From NCBI GenBank assembly GCA_015501605.1, contig JADNRZ010000060.1, forward strand, positions 1 to 38,111: a stretch of 38,111 nucleotides of DNA. The letters are read 5' to 3'. Numbering within the stretch: position 1 is the stretch's first letter; each line of letters begins with the position of its first letter. Of the stretch, positions 10,060 through 21,122 are shown one piece after another. This stretch comes from Panaeolus papilionaceus (Eukaryota; Basidiomycota; Agaricomycetes; Agaricales). The notes beneath the pieces were generated by a model. It was given only the letters and a program-made list of their open reading frames with translations, was not told the origin of the DNA and searched no databases. The translations under genes and the position numbers were made by a program.

Positions 10060-11939
10060 GGATAAGAAAGCAAAAAACGAAAACATAAACTCCGCAATAT
10101 ACCCCTCGCAAAGTCGTAATATACGTAATTAAATTTCACTGTTTAACCATCGACATACGTATCTCTGCGTAACAGATCCGATTATATTGGTAGCCGTTTT
10201 GAAGTCAGAGGAAATGACAAAATCTCACTTCTTGCGTCTTCCGTTGCGAGACCAGGAGTATGTAGGTAGGAGTGGTTGGGGAATGGGAGCGGAAAGCGGT
10301 TGTGGAACCGGTTTCCCGACCCAGTGTGAGAGCCGAGGATGTGGACGGATGCGCCCCCATCGACGGCTCTCGCTACCTACGTACACATAGTCAGCAAGGA
10401 AGAAGACACATGAAGGAAAAAAGGGGGAATGTGGAGGGTGGGCAAAAAGAATAAAGGTAAATATGAACCACGGACGCGAGCTAGGACGAGCGCCGTGGTT
10501 TTACAGAGTAGAATAAATGAGTAAGTAAGGGAAAGGAGAGAGAGGACGTGGACGTGGAATGTGGTCTCGCACACGTGACCAAGAAGACAGATCTGTGCGG
10601 GCACAGATCTTCTCATTACGTCATTGATCGGGTTGTGCTCTTCACATCGTCTTCACAAACACAATCGAGAGGGTGACTACCAACAGTGTCATTGACCTGG
10701 ACCGACCCTTTACCTATAGAATTCGGTTATGAGTAAAGTCAGTTATTACATGACAGTAACCCCCTCTCACTATCCAATACTCCTCGCCGCACACTACAAG
10801 GGTTCTGAGCTGGTATTAGTGAAAAAACGACAACGGATGGTAGCACGGCGAGGAGAATAAAGCATAAGTGAGAAAGGGTTGCATCGTTTTCATGACTAAT
10901 GAAGTACAGTCGTTGCTGATAGTGATGTGGTGATAGCAAAGGCTCAAGTGAACGCAAGGGTAGGTTGGCCTGAAGAGGCTGTAATCAATAGCGTTTATAT
11001 ACCTCTAAGCCACGTTCGACGCGAGGCTGTTCTGCTTCGACCTATATTTTGTTATCAGATGGACCGCGAGGTACAATTGATGGCTGATTGCGATTAAAGA
11101 ATAAACGATAGTAGCTGTAACTGAAAGCTAGGGCATGAGTCCATAAGTTTCGTCATCGAACTTCTCCGATGTGTTTCAGCGTCTTCTTGAGCCTCGCTTA
11201 GCTTTGGGAGAAATGTTTCAGAGTTGCAATGACACTCAGTTGTGGGTGCTGGCAAGCCGTCTGAAGTAGACCCTCTGGCTCGACTGTACGCCTAAAGCTT
11301 CGTATGCCACCGCTTCGTATAGCGCCCGAATTGCGGTACTGCCACTGTCATTTGAGTCCTAGTACCGCATCAATAGAAATTGTGACCTGAAATAACTGAC
11401 GCATGAGTACGGCTTGCGAGGTTAAATTTACATTAGGCGTCATCATCGAACTTGCACGATGATGACATGTGTAAGCCCCTATTTTTCTATTTCTTCATAT
11501 TGTCAGACTTTTTAACTGACAATCTAAGTCTATGACCCCGAACTATCCATCCCCTCTCCTTTTTTCTCCTATTCTCCCATTGACCCAGAGGCTCATACAT
11601 ACTTTTTCGAGTCGTCTCTCCACTCCACCAGCTCGTCGCTCATGGTGGCATCGACGCTTCCCTGCGCTGAAAATGCGGAGGGAAAGTGAAATGTGGTAGC
11701 GGTGGTGACCGGTGACCGGCGAGCATGGACTTTCAGTGTAATCAGAATTCGCATTCAAACAGCCGAAACTCGGGAGCCTGAGATTGTTGACGGACGGTAC
11801 ATGTATGTGGTTTTTGCACTGCCTCGAACGTTTCCTAGGATCCTATGGAGTTCAACACACTTTTGCCTTTTGCCGTTACACACCACACTCTCGAACATCC
11901 CATCTAATCACACAATTCCGTCGTCCACAATTATTCGCC
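10060..11939. other. Region without a recognisable gene
   Basis: No frame with convincing coding character or splice structure was found on either strand. The stretch holds the hairpin and CRE-like motif listed separately (10573-10623) and otherwise looks like ordinary intergenic DNA leading to the NLR-type gene at 11940. Confidence 0.4.
10573..10623. promoter_or_regulatory. E-box, perfect 10-bp inverted repeat and CRE-like motif in a cluster
   Basis: CACGTG lies near 10573. AGATCTGTGC and GCACAGATCT (10589-10598 and 10601-10610) form a perfect inverted repeat around GG. TTACGTCA at 10616-10623 matches the ATF/CREB half-palindrome type. No gene start can be tied to the cluster, so a regulatory role is only a possibility. 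Confidence 0.25.
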
Positions 11940-13069
11940 ATGACCACAGTGCTGAGCAAAAAACTGATATCAAATGGTCATTTTACGCAAAGAAATGTGA
12001 CACGTGTGTTTGAAAATGCAGGTGAGAATCCGCAACCCATAGTGCAGTGAAGTGCAGTGAAGTGCCAGCAAACTGACCTCCCAACTATTACTCCCCTACT
12101 CTCTCCCTTCATCGTCGTAAACCATCCTAAAACCAACGATCTAGACGTAGCGGAAAGCATGCCTGCACTTATCAGAGACGGAATGGTCACGAATTCCGTG
12201 TTCCACCAGCAAAATCTAACGCAGAATTACAATGCAACACATGGTGAGCAATGACACTGATTACCTTGCGTCGAGCACGCCTTGATTAATTTTTTGGATT
12301 AGCAATGGAGGGTCTCAATCGACATGTTGCACCGGGTGCTTCATACAAGTCGGACGAGCAGTACAACGAGCCAAAGCTACCCGATGAGGCTCAGGCACTG
12401 ATATTGGACTACATTGAGGCGTTGATATCCAGTCCACCTTCACCCCAAAGCTCCATCGAGTTCGTCTTTGGATCAGAACGAAGTGGGAACTCAACCATGG
12501 CACGGGCGTTATGCGAGCGCCTGGCGAAGAAGGACCTCTTGGCTGCAAATTTCTTTTTCAAACACCAGCACTCAGACTTGGGACGGCGCGGATTACTCAT
12601 ACCGACGATTACATACCAGCTCTGTAGAGCACTGCCAGCGATGCGGAGGCACGTGGAGCTGGTAATTCAGGATGACCCTCTTTTCATCCACGCCAACCTC
12701 GAAACTCAACTCAATCAACTGATTGTTCAACCACTTTTGCGACTTAAACTCGATAACGACCTCCCGGACCGTGTATTGGTTGTCGTGTTTGATGGATTGG
12801 ATGAGTGCGATGACGAGGCGGCGCAGACGTACATCCTTCGCATTTTTTGGGGGGCACTTAGCACTGCGGAGCTACCTGTGCGGTTGTTGGTGTTCAGTCG
12901 CCCCATTCCGCACCTCGTGGACGCGATTTCAGGGATGGATATTGTTGGAGTTAACGTTATCGGTGATGGAATCAAGCATGACATGTCAATCTGGCATCGC
13001 ACTGCCACGATCGTTGCTTCTGACAGGGTCACGATGGTTACTCTTTTTTTTTTTTTTCCACTTGGGTAA
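11940..13069 (+). pseudogene. Truncated NLR-type STAND (NACHT-like) ATPase with degenerate P-loop
   Basis: My model has three exons: 11940-12021, 12151-12243 and 12303-13069 (313 codons). The last junction (GTGAGC to TTAG) is well supported; the first is tentative. The last exon contains the motif leading into mushroom NLR ATPases (LNRHVAPGASY), then FVFGSERSGNSTMAR at the P-loop position, a conserved FFFKHQ block, VVVFDGLDECDD as Walker B, and RLLVFSRPIPH as the sensor strand. The P-loop has Asn where the family has the ATP-binding Lys. After the sensor region the frame drifts into unrelated sequence and stops beyond a 16-T run at about 13041-13056. The winged-helix and repeat sensor domains expected in an intact NLR are missing. 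Known members act in non-self recognition and cell death; this copy is probably dead or a decoy-like fragment. Confidence 0.6.
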
Positions 13070-13312
13070 ATCTCGAAAAACACACTGCCACACGGTTGAT
13101 CATCAGGTGTTGGCACCAAGTTGACAGCTATGACGCATGACATTTAAAACTGTTTATCAACACGTCTTTCTTTTATCAGCTCGTAGATTGCGTTTTCAAT
13201 GGGCATAAGTTTAGAGAAACGAGTACCTTATTTACGCTGAACCTTGGTTGGAGATGGCTATCAACATTGAGTGGACTTGAAAGGTCAGAAGTATCCAAGA
13301 TCTTGATGCCAA

Positions 13313-13364
13313 ACGGTTACTTGCTTGACACAACGAGACTCAACCTATGTCTTCGGAAATGCAG
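13313..13364 (+). pseudogene. Relic exon of a second NLR copy
   Basis: A frame ending in TQRDSTYVFGNAG just before a GTGAGA donor (13365) parallels TQRNVTRVFENAG before the GTGAGA donor of the gene at 11940. The intron starts also match (GTGAGAA... and AGTGCAGTGAAG). The frame has no start and nothing recognisable follows. I read it as the remains of a tandem duplicate of the upstream NLR-type gene. Confidence 0.4.
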
Positions 13365-14083
13365 GTGAGAAATCACACATGACAGTGCAGTGAAGATCCT
13401 GTTCGACTTCAGATGTATCTACAACGCTAATCATAACCCTCATCTAATTAGGCCAAGTTATAGCCAAGGGCGACACATCCTTTCCTCTCGCTTAAGCTTT
13501 TCAATATTCTAAACTTATGATTATTTCTAGACTTGTATGGTATCACATCTATGGTCCAGTGACCATCGTCACCACTGAATCGTCTTTATAACCCTCCTCT
13601 GACTCATCTCTCTCTATGTCCTTGACTCTCCTCATCTTTCTCAAAGTCATCAGATCTCAGATTTCAATATCCCTTACCTTACCGTCACTGACCACACTGG
13701 CCTCATATTCACGTCAACGGACGAAGCTGGGAATCTACCTCGAGCACCGCAAGCTACTGGCAGGCAGCGATGCTGAGCAGACACAAAGACAGGTTGATAC
13801 GAACGCAGAGAAAATGCACTCAAGGAAGTAGCGTATCAAAATCAATGCGTTTACTTGCTCTAACTTCGGAGCGTTCGAGCACCAACCTATGTAAAAGAAA
13901 CAAGAAAATGATATATTAACCGTCCGGGTATGGTGTATCTACTACGTATAGCCTTATATGTATCACAAAACCATCTCAAGCTTTATTTAAGCTCAAGCCA
14001 TAAATTAAACAATCCATCCATCCATCCGTTAAACGTCCTTTAAACATCCACCAAACATAAACCCCCACCACCCGCACAGCAAA
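13365..14083. other. Intergenic region with a weak open frame
   Basis: A plus-strand frame at 13616-13831 (71 codons) ends in Gln- and Lys-rich sequence, but it has no recognisable motif or splice partner. The right part, from about 13860, is the 3' side of the minus-strand skt5-like gene and includes AT-rich sequence suited to 3' end formation. Confidence 0.35.
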
Positions 14084-17000
14084 TCACATAATAACACACT
14101 CCTTCTCATCAGCCTTCGCACCATGGAATCCCATCTCCGCAAACGTCTGCGGTTTCTTCCCTCCTCCTGCACCACCAGGCGTTCCTCCCCCTCCTCCCGT
14201 TACCCCAGCATGAGCCGCATGCGGCGCCGGAATCGGATTCGCACCAATCCCCGCACCTGTAACTGGTTTCCCTCCAGGTACTCCTCCAGGACTACCCGTA
14301 TTCCTCCCCGCACCTGAGGCACTTGACGCACCACTCCCAGGTCTCGCAAGCGGCGCGCCGTTATCGTTCAAATTCAACCTCATCCTCGCCAACTTGCTCA
14401 TTCCCGCTCCTTGTCCTTGTCCTTGTGCTCCAGGCACACCTCCTGCACCTCCAGGTCCAGGTTGACCACCAGGTAAACGACCAGGGCTTTCAGATCGACG
14501 AGGTGGCTGAACCAAACTCGATGCGCTAACGGGTGTTTGAGGGTCACTCCAGTCGTACCTCCTCCCCTGTCCTCCTCCTCCTCCTTGTGATGGTGCTGCA
14601 GAGTGAGGCTGTGGACTTCCATACCTCACCGGACTCTGATCCCTAATAGGCAATCGTCCACCAAACCCTCCCTGCCCTGCCCCTGCCCCTCCTCCCCCTG
14701 GTCCTCCCGCTCCAGCTCCAGCGCCCCCAGGTAACGCAGACAAAGGCGGCTGCGCAGGCGGCACATATCCCGCCGCCATCGAATTCTTCCTAATCACATC
14801 CACCACCAACCGTCCATCATTCCTCCTCTGGCCCGTAACGCCCCCAATCCCGGCTATCCCAGGTATAACGTCGACGTTCTGCCCTGCTCCCTGTGTGGCT
14901 GTTCTCCCTTCTGTGCTGAGCTGTTGCATACTGGGGAACGTCTTGCCCTCCCATGGTGGGCTGAGCGGTTGGGTTTGGCTCTTGAGTGCAGCCTGTGTTC
15001 GCCGACGCGTGAGCTTGGCTTCTGTGATAGTGTCGTGTTCTTGTCGGGAGAGAGCCGTTGCGCTAGGAGATGAGAGGGCGGTGAGTCTGTCTGCGGCGTC
15101 GGTGTTGCCTTGGGCTGCGGCCTGGAAGAGGGGAGAGAGAAAGGGGGTGAGTAGATGTAGAGGAGAGGAGGAGACGAGACGAGATGAGACGAAAGAGGGA
15201 AGGAGGAGATGCAAATGAAAACGAAAACGAGAAAGTGGTAATGAAAGAAAGATAATATGAAATGCATCGGAGGATTTGCAGAACAGACGGAGAAAAATAA
15301 AATAATATCGTGGGATCGACGTCGATGGGATAAGGAGAAGAGAATTCAGGCAACGCGTCGACGAATCGACAGATCATAACACCCGATCCCAAAAAGGAAG
15401 GGTGGTCGAAGAAGACTCGATAACGGGACTCATGATCAACGATATAACCCCACGCAATGAATCGCTGAGTGAGAGACGTGAAACTAAGAAGAGCAAAAAG
15501 CGTCACGTCGATCATGGTAGATAGGAGAGGTCGAAAAAAATGGGAAAAGAAACTGTATCATGGTACGCAGAGGCGAATCGACACGATTCAGAGGGGATGA
15601 TGAAACCCAACACGATCCAACACCCAACCCAACCCATCCAAGCATCGCGAAACGTCGAAACGACGAATAAACACGCAGAGAAACGAAAACATAAAATAGG
15701 GTAAACTAGAAGAAGCGAAGATGGAGGACACAGGCCCAACGAAACGAAATAAAGAAATGAAGAAATAAAGAAACCCAACCGAAAAATACCAAGAAACTCA
15801 CCTTCTTATACCACCTAACAGCACCCTCCAAATCCCTCCCCTGCCCAACGCCCACCTCCGCATAATACCCCATCGCAAACTCCGCACTCGCCAGCCCCTT
15901 CCTCGCCGCCTTCTCCGCAAACACCAGCGCTAGTCCTTCGTCTTTCTCAAACCCACCAGTGGTGGAAGAAGGGTCACCCCCAGTGGCAGCCCCCGTAGAT
16001 CCGCAGAGGAACCATTTGGACAACGCCATATCCGCCTCGGCCTCCCCCGCCCGACTCGCGAGCTCGTAATACATGACGCTAAGAACGGGGTCGAAGCCCC
16101 AAGGCGGCTCCGCGAACTCGTATGCATGGCCAATCTTGTACTGCGCTGCCCCGAAATGGAGGTACGCGGCCCTTTCTAGGTGTTTCCTTGCTTCGAGGGT
16201 GGGCGAGGAGCCGGCGGGGATGAAGGGCGCGAAGGCGGTGGGGAGGAGGGGCGTGGGGAGGGAGGTGAAGGAGGAGGAGAGGAGGAGGGAGAAGACGTAG
16301 GCGGGTTGGGGGCAGTTGAGGGATGCGAGGGTGGCGGAGCGGTGGAGGAGGGGCAAGGCGAGGGTGGGGTTGGGGGGGAGGGAGAGTTGGCCGAGGAGGT
16401 GGGCCATGCCCATGCGCTGTTCACGTATACAGGTGAGTATGGATATTAAGAAGCAGAGAGAGAGAAGGAAGAAAGAGGAAGAAACGCACGTATATACAAC
16501 TCTCAACTCCATACCTAACCCCCCTCTCAAAACACTCCTTCGCATGCGCATGATCATTGAAATTCTCATAATCCCTACCCAGCCTAAACCACGCAGCCGG
16601 GTAGCCACCCCTCGCAGCAGCCTCAAAATCCCTAAACGCCGTGCGCGGGTTATGTCCAATGAGCTGGGGAAACGCCCCCGTCGCCGTCAACATCGCACGA
16701 TGGTATATCGCCTCCGCCACATGCGGCGCCAGCTTCCCTCCCCCCTGTCCTTGCGCTCCACCCTGACTCGCCATCCCCAACACCATCTGCACAGCAACGC
16801 CACTCAGCCTCTTCAACACCGGGTCTGCAATGGCTATGGCCCCCACGGGCGGATCGCTCTGCGGCCCTGGCGGGTCCCGGGCTCGCTCAACGAGGAACAG
16901 GATGTCGCGGCACCAGGCGATTTTGAGCGCTGGGTCGTGTGTGGGGGATTGGATCGCGGTGCAGGCTTGGTCGAGTTGGGTGAGGTTGGGGAGGGGCGCG

Positions 17001-17983
17001 GTTAGTGAGGGTAAGCCAGCTGCACCGGTTCCACTTGCAGCAACGACACCGGGAGCAGGAGCAGGAATGGGACCTGCGGGTGCTGATTGAGGTTGAAGTT
17101 GAGCGGGTGGTGGGGGCATGGCGAGATTGATATTCAGATTCGCGATGGATTGGGTGACGTCTGCGAGGGAGGGAGCGGGGGCGGTGGACCATTGGGTGGC
17201 CCAGGGTGACTGGGTTTGGGGTTGCGATGGCGATTGAAGTTGAGGTGGTAGTTGAGGTTGGGATTGGAATTGTGGTTGGGATTGAAGTTGAGGCTGTGTT
17301 TGGAACTGCGATTGTGGTTGAAGTTGAGGTTGGAGTTGTGGTGGAAGTTGAGGTGGGGCGGGAGAGGTGTAGCTGTAGTTCTGCTGTGGTGGTGGAGGAG
17401 CTTGATACTGCTGCTGAGGCGGTGGAGGAGCTGCGTATTGCTGTTGCTGTGGAGGAGCTTGATACTGCTGCTGTTGAAGCTGAGGTGGCGGCGGAGGGAC
17501 CTGTTGATGTTGATAAACCTGATCGTCTAATCTTTGTGCCATCTACATCGTTGTGTATCACAAACGATGACGTTGCAAAATGTGAAAGAAAACGTGAAAA
17601 AAGAAAAGAGAAAGAGTGATCAGCTCAGAATCCAAACACGAACCACCCCAAACCCTCCTCGTTCCCTCCTTCTTCCCTCCTTCAACCACCCAAACCACCA
17701 AAAACAAACAAACAAAGAAAAAAACAACACTCACATTAGCAGGAATACTAGGATTCAACCTATGCGGTCTAGGCGCAATCATCGGGTTCTCAAAATGCGG
17801 TGGGGACTCTGCATACTCATACGGCGAGGGCGTGTTGTACCGCTGCGTCTGCGTCCTCAGATCTGCTGGCAGAGGCGGGAGAGGGGGTGGTGGGCCGGGG
17901 TACTGTTGGTGCTGTGGGTGGGGGTTAGGACGAGAGGAGGTAGGGGAGTAGGGACGGGGAGGGACGGGGGGTGCAGAAGCCAT
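14084..17983 (-). CDS. skt5: Chs4/Skt5-like chitin synthase activator with Sel1 repeats and CaaX end
   Basis: There are four exons on the minus strand: 17983-17735, 17542-16490, 16416-15802 and 15121-14084. All junctions are phase 0 with GTGAGT or GTGCGT donors, giving 984 residues. Residues 1-83 are Pro-rich. Residues 84 to about 260 are dominated by Gln-Pro repeats. From about 384 to 655 run Sel1-type repeats (for example TAFRDFEAAARGGYPAAWFRLG, ERAAYLHFGAAQYKIGHAY and FAEKAARKGLASAEFAMGYY). The C-terminal 300 residues are Gly/Pro-rich and low in complexity. The protein ends in CVIM, a CaaX box expected to be prenylated. In yeast, Skt5/Chs4 binds and activates the class IV chitin synthase Chs3 at the plasma membrane, and Cryptococcus Csr proteins are counterparts; I infer the same role here. 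Intron 3 is 680 bp, unusually long. No frameshifts were seen, in contrast to the mobile genes nearby. Confidence 0.88.
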
Positions 17984-20542
17984 GAGCGGTGGTATTGGGG
18001 TGGATTAATGGGTTGGTTAGGGTGAGTATACGATGGGAGAGATTAGTTAGATGAGAGCACTGCAGATGATGTTGACGAGGATGCGATGAAAAGATAAGCA
18101 ACAATGCCAGCGAACTAATAAGCCTCTGAAGACGAGGACAATGCCAGAGACTGGGATGAGATGAGAACGATGAGATGAGCAGACGATGAGAATGATGAGT
18201 GAAAGAGGAAAGAGGGCTGCGTTTCTCCGTTCAGTTTCTTATTATGTCCGTGACACTGCCACATCTTATAATGCACTCTTTCTCACTGCCACGGCTATTA
18301 TTGCACTTCATCTCAACGTCATCTGTCAACAACGGACGGCGACGACTCACCTTATTTCAGTACTTTGAGTTTACTTGGCTACACTGCACTGCACTGCACG
18401 GTTCACACTCCTTCCTTCACTTCACCACACTCCCAGCCAGCGAATCAATAACGATCCTGGCAACGATGACCTGGCACGAGAAAAAGGGTTCAGAAGCATG
18501 GTGTCAACTTAAAATTGACATTCAATTCAAGTAAAAAGCACAGCCCCGACCTCTCTCCCTCAGCATAGGGGTTTGGTCGCCGTTCCGTTGAATACTCCGC
18601 TTCATTCGCTTTCTGAGTCGTATGATGTATACATAGAGCCATTCAGCCACAAATGAATACTTTCACGCGTCAATTAATTCGATTATCGTCGGAATATCAT
18701 CGAAATATATATCATTGAGTGATAATATTCATTCAGCCGCCACCTACCCTCACATCACCCATCACCTAGCAGCGCGCTGCACTCACCGTAAAGTTAAAAA
18801 CAACTCGACCTATAACCGTTGAAAATAGACTCTACACTGAAACCTTGGGGACAGTGTTTCATCGTCTTGCCTTGCTTTGCCTCCATCCATTTTCCGTCAT
18901 CCCCGGAGTACATCGGTAGAATAATATTATACGACGACTGCGTGTTGAATGAAGAAACCTTTCAGGCCTATCGTAGGGCTTGACCTTGATTACATACGTA
19001 TTTACTTTCGTTCCACTCACAATCACCGCATCATCAAACTCTGACACACAGTGTCAATAGAGGTACAGGCCCACCCTGACCATATCAATCAATTATTATA
19101 CATAATTATCGAACCTGCGCTTAGGACTGTAGGGCATTCTTGTAGTGTAATCTCATCCAGCAGGTCTGCGTACTTGAGCCCTGTAAAGCAAGCTCGAGAC
19201 CCTAATCGGATGTAATTGTATGTATGTGTACGGGATGGGGAGATGGAGATGAGGGAGGGATGGAGAGGTGAGTGAGGCGAAACGAGAAGAAGCAGACCAA
19301 GAATGACGATATGAAGAAAAAAGGGGAAGGTGACAGAGTTCGGGTAAGAACATATTCTATCGACAAAAGGGGATGTGCAAACAAGTAAGGAGGGTCGGAA
19401 TCGCGAGCGTGTGGCGCGTCGTGGTGGAGATAAGGTCGCGCGCACGTGATGACAGGTCTGCTAGATTTATTGGACACTTCAAGAATCATTGGACTCATCA
19501 GCACCAGCAGATACGCCAACGACGCTCCTAAAATTCGACCTAGTGATAAGCGTCCTCGAGTTGTCGATACAAAATTGCAAGTGAATCGCATCTCGGTGGT
19601 TCCCATTTGTCGAGGCGTTTGAGGTACGTCATCGGGTACCTGGTCACCCCCTGGAAGCTGGTCACAACAGGAATTCCACCTCTGCTGGGCCGTTTCGAGC
19701 AAATATTTTTGGATAAACCATTAGAAAGTTTATCCAGCATGCTATATATGAAATTTGGTTGAGCTGCGTGAGCTACTCATAGAGATATGAGGCTGTTTCC
19801 ATCCTCAGAGTGTGTTCCGGGGCTATTTCCTTATTTACACATCAGCCTCATGATGCTTTACCCACCATATCTCTGCTCCTCGATGGAATTGCATAAAATA
19901 AAAACATATACTGAGATTCGTGGTGTTTCCTTTGTTGCTATTATGCATATAAATGTCCAGAAAATATCTGATAATCACTATAGTGGTATTTCCCTTCTAT
20001 GACCCCAAACTCCTGTTAGAAATATATCATAATGTTGGAAAATAGGTAGTTCATCCAATCCTACATATCTTTCTTCCAAATTTTGTACAGGGAAATTTAG
20101 AATACTACTCAACCATTTAATATACAATTTGTAATTTTTGCTATTTTTAAAAAAATGATATATAGTGGTGTACATTTAAACATTATTCTGAGCTTGGGCA
20201 CAAGTTCCTGCTATAATAATGGCAATAAACAGTGTTAAATGAACATGTATACTAGTATATACACACACAGTATATGAAATTATGTAGCAAATATGTATAT
20301 TTATTGAAACATCGCAGTAAAACTTGATGTGTGGACCAAAAATACAGTTGCATCCATCGGGATGAAGGTTGTTGACCTCGTGGGAATCAACCTTGATGGC
20401 GCATCAAAACCGGGTGACCAGGTTCCCGGTTTGGGCAGATTTTGAGGTCCTCAATGCAAAATATTCGTGGAGCCTCCAACACTCCTCCAAAAAATATATA
20501 ATTTGAAATTCATGTACATTACATGCTAGAGAATCCTCTACA
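17984..20542. other. Intergenic region, including the skt5-like promoter
   Basis: The first several hundred bases from 17984 are the leader and promoter side of the minus-strand skt5-like gene; purine-rich GATGAG runs occur at 18040-18200. Minus-strand frames at 19202-19702 and 19540-19740 overlap each other in different frames, lack a recognisable domain and I do not accept them. The stretch 19634-20613 is bracketed by short inverted repeats and is listed separately. Confidence 0.4.
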
Positions 20543-20613
20543 CTAATTTTTTTTTGAAGATATTGTGCCGGAGTCATATAATGCGCATTTTCGGCTTAGG
20601 TGACCAGGTTCCC
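19634..20613. repeat. Candidate MITE-like segment bounded by 15-bp inverted repeats
   Basis: GGGTACCTGGTCACC at 19634-19648 is the inverse, with one mismatch, of GGTGACCAGGTTCCC at 20599-20613. A further perfect copy of the latter lies at 20413-20427. The sequence between is AT-rich and non-coding. No target duplication is visible, and similarity does not extend beyond the 15 bp, so the boundaries are tentative. Confidence 0.3.
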
Positions 20614-21122
20614 AAATAAGAACAGTATGTGGGACGCACATATGCGAGTGGCAGCAACAGTGCGTTGGGAGTGGTGGTACACAATCGTGGGGTGTGGTGT
20701 GACCTATTCCGTTCTGCGACCCAGCTTCTGGTGTAGAGGTGGGAGAGGGTTGCGATGCTGATGCCGCTATTGGTTTAGTCGCTTTTTGAAGGTTGTCTGA
20801 ACGAGCGATATCAATGGATGGTATGCGACTTTGTGATTGCTTTCTTTCTTTCTTTGCGCTTGAACGGTCCTGATGGAAGTGAATGATGTCAGTTTGGTCT
20901 GGAGGAATGGTAATGATGATAGAAACTAAAGAAACATACATCGACAGCACCACCACTGCTTCTAGCGCTAGTAGCATGCACCGTGTCTCGGTATCCGAGT
21001 CCCAACGAGCGAGTCAATGCCCGTATCGCGTTTGAAAGGGAGATGTATATACCGATGGCGATGAAGACGAGGAAGAGCGTGCTGATCAGCTTGGAAATAA
21101 TGAGGGAGGGGATCATGTTCAT
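20543..21122 (-). CDS. Small protein with N-terminal membrane segment, uncharacterised
   Basis: There are two exons on the minus strand, 21122-20940 and 20869-20543. The intron has a GTATGT donor, a CATCAG acceptor and phase 0 on both sides, which supports a real gene. The protein would be 170 residues. Residues 5-30 are hydrophobic (IISKLISTLFLVFIAIGIYI), followed by a basic, Ser-rich and Pro-rich tail with a cluster of Cys and His (HCCCHSHMC). I do not recognise it. It may be the 3' end of a longer gene: on the same strand, open frames that read like protein occur at about 21563-21405 and 21334-21194, but I could not join them cleanly. The start at 21122 is the first of two closely spaced ATGs and is uncertain. 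Confidence 0.45.

Noticed and set aside
15122..15801. Minus-strand frames within intron 3 of the skt5-like gene
   Set aside because: The Sel1 repeat joins perfectly across the intron (WYKK to AAAQGN), so no exon is needed there.
16316..17619. Long plus-strand frames opposite the skt5-like gene
   Set aside because: They are antisense shadows of Gln/Pro-rich repeats and lack motifs; the minus strand has consistent exons, Sel1 repeats and CaaX.
19202..19740. Minus-strand frames of 66-166 codons
   Set aside because: They overlap in different frames, lack splice partners and match no family I know.
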